From Verrucomicrobiota bacterium (GTDB lineage Bacteria > Verrucomicrobiota > Kiritimatiellia > CAIQIC01 > Lenti-01): a stretch of DNA of 11,044 bases. The position numbers and the translations under genes were made by a program. The stretch covers positions 2,022 to 13,065 of the forward strand of contig DMJA01000243.1 in assembly GCA_003451935.1 (NCBI GenBank), in the 5' to 3' direction. Of this stretch, positions 5,469-11,044 are shown in pieces; the stretch's first letter is position 1, and each line of letters begins with the position of its first letter. The notes under the pieces are model-generated. The model was given only the letters and a program-made list of their open reading frames with translations, was not told where the DNA came from and did no database searches.

Positions 5469-6638
5469 TCAATCCCGATACGGATCCTCGGTGTCGGCCA
5501 TGGCGACGCCGATAGGGCGCAGGACATGCAGGATTTTGATGCTGCCGGCGTGGGCGTCGAGGACGCCTTGCAGATCCTTGTAGCAGTGCGGTGATTCGTC
5601 GAGACCACCTCCGCGCAGTTCGGTGCCGAACAACTCCACGCGCTTGCGCATCATCTCCGGCGTGACCTTTCCCGGCCGGAGGCAACGGCCCGTCCGGCGG
5701 TCGACCTTGCCCTTGGCTTCCATCCGTCCCATCGTGCGGCCGGCGCCGTGCACTGTGGAATAGAGCGACCACTTGGCCTGATCGTTTTCAACGCCTTCGA
5801 CGATCACGCTGATATCGCCCATGGAGCCGCCGATGAAGCCCCGCTGCCCGGGAAACGCCGGCGTGGCGCCTTTGCGCACCACCCACAGCTTCTCTCCTCC
5901 ATGGGTCTCGCGCCACGCGAAGTTGTGGTGGTTGTGCACTTCTTCCAGGATGCGGACGCCCAGCAGCCGCGCCGTTTCCGCGCAGACCCAGTCGCGCCCC
6001 GCATAGGCGTAGCGCCCGGCCAAGTGCATGCAGGCCAGATAGTCGGCCCCGAGCGATGAATTCGCCGGGATCACCAGCGGATCCACGTCCATGCCGTCCT
6101 TCGCTCCGCCCTTCTCCAAAAACCACGTGGCCGTTTTGAAGCCGAGGCCACGCGACCCGAAATGCACGCCGATCCAAACCCGGTCTTTTTCATCGATCAG
6201 GATGTCGACATAATGGTTGCCGCCGCCGATGGTGCCGAGCTGTTCGCGGGCAAGGGCCTTCAGCGGTCGCACCGCGTCGAGCTTCCAGGCCTCGTCGTCG
6301 AACAGCGGGTGCTCGACGCGCACGGAACACTTCTGTCCGATGCCGAACGAGAGGTGCGAGAAAATGGAATCCATGATCTTGCCGATTTCGCGCCTAACGT
6401 CGTCCGCCTTGGCGTCGGTCAGGACGGCCTTATTGCCACAGGCGATGTCGTAGCCGACGCCGGATGGACTGATCTTGTCCGCGTAGGCCACCACGCCACC
6501 GATGGGCACGGCGTAGCCCTTGTGGTGGTCGGCCATCAGCGCCGCGCGGTCGGCGGTCTTGGCACAGCGCTGGATCTGCTTCAGGGCATTCTCCTCGATC
6601 GGATCGCCCCACACCGGAATGCCATCGATCAGCCGCAC
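5469..6638 (-). CDS. rtcB: RNA-splicing ligase RtcB
   Basis: A 389-residue GTP- and Mn-dependent ligase that joins RNA 2',3'-cyclic phosphate or 3'-phosphate ends to 5'-OH ends, acting in RNA repair. E. coli RtcB is 408 residues. Active-site signatures are present: GYDIACG (62-68) with metal ligands Asp64 and Cys67; GGGNHYVDI (138-146) with Asn141 and His142; VHFGSRGLG (158-166) with His159; HNHHNF (235-240); RKGATPAFPGQRGFIGGSMGD (255-275); and HGAGR (297-301), whose His297 should carry the GMP. Asp145 stands where many RtcB proteins have Glu. The start is GTG at 6638, one base after the rsmE stop (TAA-C-GTG) without its own Shine-Dalgarno, so translational coupling is likely. The beginning (RLIDGIPVWG) aligns with the family start. 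No archease or rtcA/rtcR is nearby. The 3' end faces the AraC-type gene across 40 bases with no terminator seen. Confidence 0.95.
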   Translation of the reverse strand: MRLIDGIPVWGDPIEENALKQIQRCAKTADRAALMADHHKGYAVPIGGVVAYADKISPSGVGYDIACGNKAVLTDAKADDVRREIGKIMDSIFSHLSFGIGQKCSVRVEHPLFDDEAWKLDAVRPLKALAREQLGTIGGGNHYVDILIDEKDRVWIGVHFGSRGLGFKTATWFLEKGGAKDGMDVDPLVIPANSSLGADYLACMHLAGRYAYAGRDWVCAETARLLGVRILEEVHNHHNFAWRETHGGEKLWVVRKGATPAFPGQRGFIGGSMGDISVIVEGVENDQAKWSLYSTVHGAGRTMGRMEAKGKVDRRTGRCLRPGKVTPEMMRKRVELFGTELRGGGLDESPHCYKDLQGVLDAHAGSIKILHVLRPIGVAMADTEDPYRD

Positions 6639-6639
6639 G

Positions 6640-7371
6640 TTACCACAGCGCCGCGTAGATCAAGCCGAGAAGGACGGCGCAGGCCGTGTCCGTGCGCAGG
6701 GCGCGTGGACCCCAGGACACGGACGAAAATCCATGCGCGGCGAGCAGATCCAGCTCGAACGGCGTCCAGCCGCCCTCGGGACCGACGGCGAGTAAAATGC
6801 GCGCATCGCGTGGCAACGCGGCTAACTTCTCGGACGGGAAGGCCCCCTCCCCCGGATGTGCCACAAGCCGCGCCGCATAGGGGCCGAAAGTTTCGAGTTC
6901 GTCCTCGACCAGCTTCTTGAACTGCTTGTGCACGCTCACCTGCGGCAGGCGCGTGTCGCGCGCCTGCTGCAAGCCTTCGATCAATCCTTCGCGCATGTGC
7001 GCGGGCTCCAGGACGTGCGTATCGAAATAGTTGCGCTCCGTTTTCCACGCATTGGAAATGATAATCCGCCCAGCGCCCAGCGAGGCCAGCACGGGCCAGA
7101 GGCGGTTCATGACCTTGGGGCGCGGCATCGCCAACAGCAAATCCACGCGGGGGATCGGCGGAATCTCATTGGAAAGCGCGCAACGCAGGCGCAGTTGCTT
7201 GGCATCCTCCACGACCGTGGCGGCGCCCATCGGGCCATCGACCACGCCTACGCGTATTTCCTCGCCCGGCGCGGCTTTCAGAACCTCGCGCACGTGCCGT
7301 GCGCGGTTGCCGGCCAAAACGGCCGCGCCATCGGCTTGAATCTCGTCTTTCTCGAGGAGAATGAGATTCAT
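6640..7371 (-). CDS. rsmE: 16S rRNA (uracil-1498-N3)-methyltransferase RsmE
   Basis: A 243-residue SPOUT-class methyltransferase that uses SAM to make m3U1498 in helix 44 of 16S rRNA; the same length as E. coli RsmE. Residues 1-70 form the PUA-like RNA-binding part (NRARHVREVLKAAPGEEIRVG, 22-42). The trefoil knot carries LLLAMPRPKVMNRLWPVLASLGAGRI, then LQQARDTRLPQV, the SAM loop LAVGPEGGWTPFELDLL and the family signature WGPRALRTDTA near the C-terminus. ATG at 7371 is chosen because the family begins like MNLILLEKDEI; an in-frame ATG at 7431 would read through a hairpin. There is no Shine-Dalgarno: the start follows a strong hairpin and T-run by a few bases, so translation efficiency or coupling to leuD is unclear. 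It is coupled to rtcB. One TTTTCCA-N5-TGGAAA palindrome lies inside the gene at 7041-7058. Confidence 0.94.
   Translation of the reverse strand: MNLILLEKDEIQADGAAVLAGNRARHVREVLKAAPGEEIRVGVVDGPMGAATVVEDAKQLRLRCALSNEIPPIPRVDLLLAMPRPKVMNRLWPVLASLGAGRIIISNAWKTERNYFDTHVLEPAHMREGLIEGLQQARDTRLPQVSVHKQFKKLVEDELETFGPYAARLVAHPGEGAFPSEKLAALPRDARILLAVGPEGGWTPFELDLLAAHGFSSVSWGPRALRTDTACAVLLGLIYAALW
7041..7058. repeat. Palindrome copy 5, inside rsmE
   Basis: TTTTCCA (7041-7047), CGCAT, TGGAAA (7053-7058): the same arms and 5-base spacer as the four copies near pheS. On the coding strand it encodes S-N-A-W-K of the methyltransferase, so it may be chance, or a site tolerated in coding sequence. Confidence 0.4.
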
Positions 7372-7376
7372 GGTCA

Positions 7377-7405
7377 AAAAGCCCGGACGGCTCGGAGAGC
7401 CGTCC
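7377..7405 (-). terminator. Strong hairpin plus T-run after leuD, abutting rsmE
   Basis: On the minus strand GGACGGCTC (7405-7397), loop TCC, GAGCCGTCC (7393-7385) form a perfect 9-bp GC-rich stem, followed by GGGC and then TTTTT (7380-7376). This is the form of an intrinsic terminator for leuCD, weakened by the four bases before the T-run. The rsmE start lies 13 bases beyond the stem, so the hairpin could instead mask or pause initiation. A dispersed GC-rich repeat is another possibility. Confidence 0.5.
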
Positions 7406-7421
7406 CTACCTCGGGATTTCC

Positions 7422-7448
7422 ATTCGCGCAATTCGCGTGATTCGTAGT
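7422..7448. repeat. Tandem 9-mers ATTCGCGCA / ATTCGCGTG / ATTCGTAGT
   Basis: Three head-to-tail units of 9 bases in the leuD-rsmE gap; two share ATTCGCG and the third keeps ATTCG. They lie just beside the hairpin. No function is seen; tandem 9-mers of this type look like dispersed intergenic repeats. Confidence 0.5.
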
Positions 7449-7464
7449 TCCGGCTGTCCGGCTG

Positions 7465-8096
7465 TTACGCTATCTGGACGTCGTGCTTGGCTTCGAACGC
7501 GGCGATCTCCGCCTCGTGCGAAAGCGTCACGCCGATGGCATCCAGCCCGTTCAGGAGCTTTTCCTTCACGTCGGGCGTGATGTCGAACTTGAAGACGCGC
7601 TCCTGCGCGCCGTGCACCGTGACGGTCTGCGCGGCGAGGTCCACCGTGGCTTCCAGCTTGCGGCCCTTCGCCGCCTCGAAGATCCACTGCACTTCGTCCG
7701 ACGACAGCTCAATCACCAGCAGCCCGTTGCCGTAGCTGTTGTTCTTGAAGATGTCCGCGAAGCCGGGGATGCGCTTCTGCGCATCGCCGCGCCACGGGGC
7801 GATCACGGCCTTGAAGCCGTACTGCTGCACCGCCCAGACGGCGTGCTCGCGTCTCGAGCCGCAGCCGAAGTTGTTGCCCGCCACCAGCACCGAGGCGCCG
7901 GCGCGCAGCGGGTCGTTCAGCTCGAACGCGGGATCGGGCGAGCCATCCTTCCGGTAGCGCCAGTCGAAGAACAGCGCCGGACCGAAGCCCGTCCGCTCGA
8001 TGGACTTCAGGAACTGCTTCGGAATGATCTGGTCGGTGTCCACGTTGGCGCGCTCCAGCGTCGCCACGATGCCCTTGAATTTCTTGACCGGTTCCA

Positions 8097-8097
<1 letters not shown>
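7465..8097 (-). CDS. leuD: 3-Isopropylmalate dehydratase small subunit
   Basis: The 210-residue small (swivel) subunit of isopropylmalate isomerase, which with LeuC turns 2-isopropylmalate into 3-isopropylmalate in leucine synthesis (E. coli LeuD 201). Seen: ANVDTDQIIPKQFLKSIERTGFG (21-43), FFDWRY (47-52), and the swivel-domain substrate loop VLVAGNNFGCGSRREHAVWAVQQYGFKAVIA (72-102), with the family's GxGSSREHA-like box (here FGCGSRREHA). DIFKNNSYGNGLLVI follows. The ATG at 8097 is fixed by a perfect AAGGAGG (8110-8104) six bases upstream, inside the end of leuC; stop and start share one base (TGATG). This gives tight equimolar coupling with leuC. No leuA or leuB is in the window. Confidence 0.97.
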
Positions 8098-9509
<1,412 letters not shown>

Positions 9510-9521
9510 AATTGCCCCCGG

Positions 9522-9550
9522 ACTATACGGAGCTCCCCTCCCCCGCGCAA
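9522..9550 (-). promoter_or_regulatory. Candidate sigma70-type promoter of leuC
   Basis: On the minus strand TTGCGC (9550-9545), 17-base spacer, TATAGT (9527-9522). Initiation near 9515 would leave a leader of about 6 bases before the ATG at 9509. This resembles the parC promoter in both -10 hexamer and short leader. Confidence 0.6.
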
Positions 9551-9580
9551 GCCTTCGCCCCCTTTTCCCGCAAAAAACCC

Positions 9581-9609
9581 TTGCATCCGCCCCCCCCTTC
9601 CCGTAGATT
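9581..9609 (+). promoter_or_regulatory. Candidate sigma70-type promoter of rpsB-tsf
   Basis: TTGCAT (9581-9586), 17-base spacer, TAGATT (9604-9609). Initiation near 9616 gives a leader of about 120 nt, in contrast to leuC across the same divergent region. Confidence 0.6.
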
Positions 9610-9615
9610 GCGCGG

Positions 9616-9738
9616 CGAGTTTTGCGTGTGCAAAACCGGAAGCGAAGTTCTTCGGCGGTCCTCCGCCGGAGACAAAAGCGGATTTTCCGGCCGAAAACAA
9701 AGAAGGCCGGAACAAGCCATCAAGAGAGGAAAACCATC
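9616..9738 (+). ncRNA. Structured 5' leader of rpsB (candidate autoregulatory RNA)
   Basis: Three consecutive hairpins: H1 GTTTTGC-GTGT-GCAAAAC (9619-9636); H2, a 9-bp stem with one G-U pair and loop TCCT (9650-9671, core CGGCGG/CCGCCG); H3 TTCCGGCC (9685-9692) / GGCCGGAA (9705-9712) with a 12-base purine-rich loop. The Shine-Dalgarno GAGAGG (9724-9729) lies downstream of H3. S2 is known to repress its own operon in several bacteria through the mRNA leader, so this is a plausible S2 target, but I do not recognise a described family. Confidence 0.5.
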
Positions 9739-10716
9739 ATGGTCACCATGACTACCGCCAACGTCCGCCAGGACGTCAGCATCCAGGACCTGCTCGAAGC
9801 GGGCCTGCACTTCGGACACCGAACCAAACGCTGGAACCCCAAGATGCGCAAGTATCTGTTCGGGCAGAAGAACGGCATCTACATCATCGACCTCGAGCAG
9901 ACGCTCGACAACCTGCAGAAGGCGCGCCAGTTCATCTACGACACGGTCGCCCGCGGCCGCCAGATCCTGTTCGTCGGCACCAAGAAGCAGGCGCAGGAAG
10001 CCCTCAAAACCATCGCCTCCCAGACCAAGCAGCCCTATGTGGTGAACCGCTGGCTCGGCGGCACGCTGACCAACAACGAAACCCTCCGCAAGTCCATCGC
10101 CCGCATGCGCGACATCGAGCAGATGGAGAAGGACGGCTCCATCAACGCCTTGCCCAAGAAGGAAGTCGCCAAGATCCGCCACGAGCTGAAGAAGCTGCAA
10201 TTCAACCTGAGCGGCATCGCCGACATGCAAGGCAACCCCGGGGCGCTATTCGTCGTGGACGTCAACTGCGAAGCCATCGCCGTGGCCGAGGCCAACCGCC
10301 TCAACATCCCCGTCATCGCCCTCGTGGACGCCAATGTGAATCCCGATCCCATCGACTACCCCATTCCGGCCAACGACGACGCCATCCGCGGCATCAAGCT
10401 GATTGCCGACCTGGTGGGCATCACCATCCAGCAGGCGATGGCCGAATATTCCAAGATCGCGGCCGAAGAAGCCCGCAAGCGCGCGGCCGAAGAGGCCGCC
10501 GCCGCCGCCAAGGCCAAGGTTGAAAAGGAAGTCCGCGAAAAGGAGAAAGCCGAAAAGGCCACCGAACTCGCCCGCCTGAAGGCCGAGAAAGCCGCCAAGG
10601 CCAAGGCCGACAAGGAAGCTGCGGCCGCAGCCAAGGCCGAAGCCGATGCCCAAGCCGCCGCCGAAGCCGCCCCCAAGGCCGAGGAAGCCGCTCCCGAGGC
10701 GCCCAAGGCGGAATAA
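9739..10716 (+). CDS. rpsB: 30S ribosomal protein S2, with long C-terminal extension
   Basis: S2 joins the 30S head-body junction late in assembly and helps hold S1. Residues 10-235 are the conserved protein: LLEAGLHFGHRTKRWNPKMRKYLFGQKNGIYIIDL (18-52), RQILFVGTKKQAQEA (74-88), RWLGGTLTNNETLRKSIARM (104-123), GALFVVDVNCEAIAVAEANRLNIPVIALVDANVNPDPIDYPIPANDDAIRGI (168-219). E. coli S2 has 241 residues; here there are 325, because residues 240-325 form a tail of Ala, Lys and Glu, likely a charged helix or coiled coil ending in Pro/Ala/Glu-rich sequence. ATG 9739 is chosen over an upstream in-frame ATG (9622), which would add leader sequence; GAGAGG lies 9 bases before it. A second ATG three codons later is possible. 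It forms the usual operon with tsf, 80 bases downstream. Confidence 0.97.
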   Translation: MVTMTTANVRQDVSIQDLLEAGLHFGHRTKRWNPKMRKYLFGQKNGIYIIDLEQTLDNLQKARQFIYDTVARGRQILFVGTKKQAQEALKTIASQTKQPYVVNRWLGGTLTNNETLRKSIARMRDIEQMEKDGSINALPKKEVAKIRHELKKLQFNLSGIADMQGNPGALFVVDVNCEAIAVAEANRLNIPVIALVDANVNPDPIDYPIPANDDAIRGIKLIADLVGITIQQAMAEYSKIAAEEARKRAAEEAAAAAKAKVEKEVREKEKAEKATELARLKAEKAAKAKADKEAAAAAKAEADAQAAAEAAPKAEEAAPEAPKAE

Positions 10717-10734
10717 ATCCAGCGGAACCACCGA

Positions 10735-10757
10735 GGGGCGCGCCCTTCGCGCGCCCC
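10735..10757 (+). other. GC-rich hairpin in the rpsB-tsf gap
   Basis: GGGGCGCG (10735-10742) and CGCGCCCC (10750-10757) pair perfectly over 8 bases with a 7-base loop. No T-run follows, so it is not a typical terminator. It may stabilise or process the rpsB-tsf mRNA, or set the ratio of S2 to EF-Ts. Confidence 0.5.
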
Positions 10758-10796
10758 TTGCCTCAATCCATTCATCTCAAACCAAAAGGAAAACCC

Positions 10797-11044
10797 ATGG
10801 CAGAAATTTCTGCATCCCTGGTCAAGGAACTACGTGAAGAAACCGGCGTCGGCATGATGGAGTGCAAGAAGGCGCTCGTCCAAGCCAACGGCGACAAGGC
10901 CGCCGCCATCAAAATCCTGCGCGAGTCCGGCATGGCCATCGCCGCCAAAAAGGCCACCCGCGCCGCCAAGCAAGGCGTCATCGCCGCCGACATCGCGGCC
11001 GACGCTCAGTCCGGGCTGATGATCGAAGTCAACTGCGAGACCGA
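10797..11044 (+). CDS. tsf: Elongation factor Ts (3' end outside window)
   Basis: The guanine nucleotide exchange factor that reloads EF-Tu with GTP. 82 codons are visible. The N-terminal UBA-like domain is clear: SASLVKELREETGVGMMECKKALVQANGDKAAAIKILRESG (5-45), including the family signature TGVGMMECKKAL, followed by the basic link AIAAKKATRAAKQGVI and the start of the core (EVNCET). ATG 10797 has AAAGGA (10785-10790) upstream. It stands directly after rpsB, as in most bacteria. Confidence 0.97.
   Translation, partial: MAEISASLVKELREETGVGMMECKKALVQANGDKAAAIKILRESGMAIAAKKATRAAKQGVIAADIAADAQSGLMIEVNCET

Noticed and set aside
2165..5608. 1147-codon open frame on the minus strand
   Set aside because: It is antisense to parC and the AraC-type gene, whose codons end mostly in C or G and so leave the opposite strand open. 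The translation is low-complexity Gly/Ala/Asp/Val sequence with no family motif and spans two real genes.
9510..9580. Leucine attenuator before leuC
   Set aside because: The predicted leader is about 6 bases, leaving no room for a leader peptide, and no Leu-codon run is present.

Overview
This is an 11-kb stretch of a GC-rich bacterial chromosome made almost entirely of conserved housekeeping genes. No phage, plasmid, IS transposase, CRISPR array, rRNA or tRNA gene is visible. The taxon cannot be fixed from this window. A GyrA/ParC protein with the HPHGDASIGDA signature, a ribosomal protein S2 with a long Ala/Lys/Glu tail, near-leaderless promoters and scattered TTTTCCA-N5-TGGAAAA palindromes together suggest the PVC group (Verrucomicrobia, Lentisphaerae, Kiritimatiellota). 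That placement is a low-confidence inference.

Left part (1-5428). The window opens inside pheS (minus strand; the 3' end lies outside). Upstream of pheS is a 251-bp intergenic region that is AT-rich in patches. It carries four related palindromes, two of which flank a foldable segment of about 108 bp as direct repeats. Next is a minus-strand ATP-grasp ligase of unknown substrate. Divergent from it is a plus-strand type IIA topoisomerase A subunit (ParC-like), followed on the same strand by a Rob-like regulator (AraC HTH plus GyrI-like domain). That regulator has a well-placed internal ribosome binding site exactly at its domain boundary.

Middle part (5469-9509, all minus strand). The transcription order is leuC, leuD, rsmE, rtcB. 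leuC and leuD overlap by one base and encode isopropylmalate isomerase for leucine synthesis. A 97-bp gap (7465 to 7371, start codon excluded) then holds a strong hairpin and tandem 9-mers. rsmE (16S rRNA m3U1498 methyltransferase) and rtcB (RNA 3'-phosphate/5'-OH ligase) follow with a single base between stop and start, so they are probably translated together. Both act on RNA.

Right part (9510-11044). A divergent 229-bp region separates leuC from the translation operon rpsB-tsf (ribosomal protein S2 and elongation factor Ts; tsf runs off the edge). The rpsB transcript is predicted to have a leader of about 120 nt with three consecutive stable hairpins, a candidate autoregulatory element.

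Most interesting points: the palindrome cluster with its flanked structured segment before pheS; the parC/GyrI-domain neighbourhood with a possible second, GyrI-only product; the rsmE-rtcB pairing, whose targets meet near the 3' end of 16S rRNA; and the rpsB leader. No wholly new defence or mobile system is evident.
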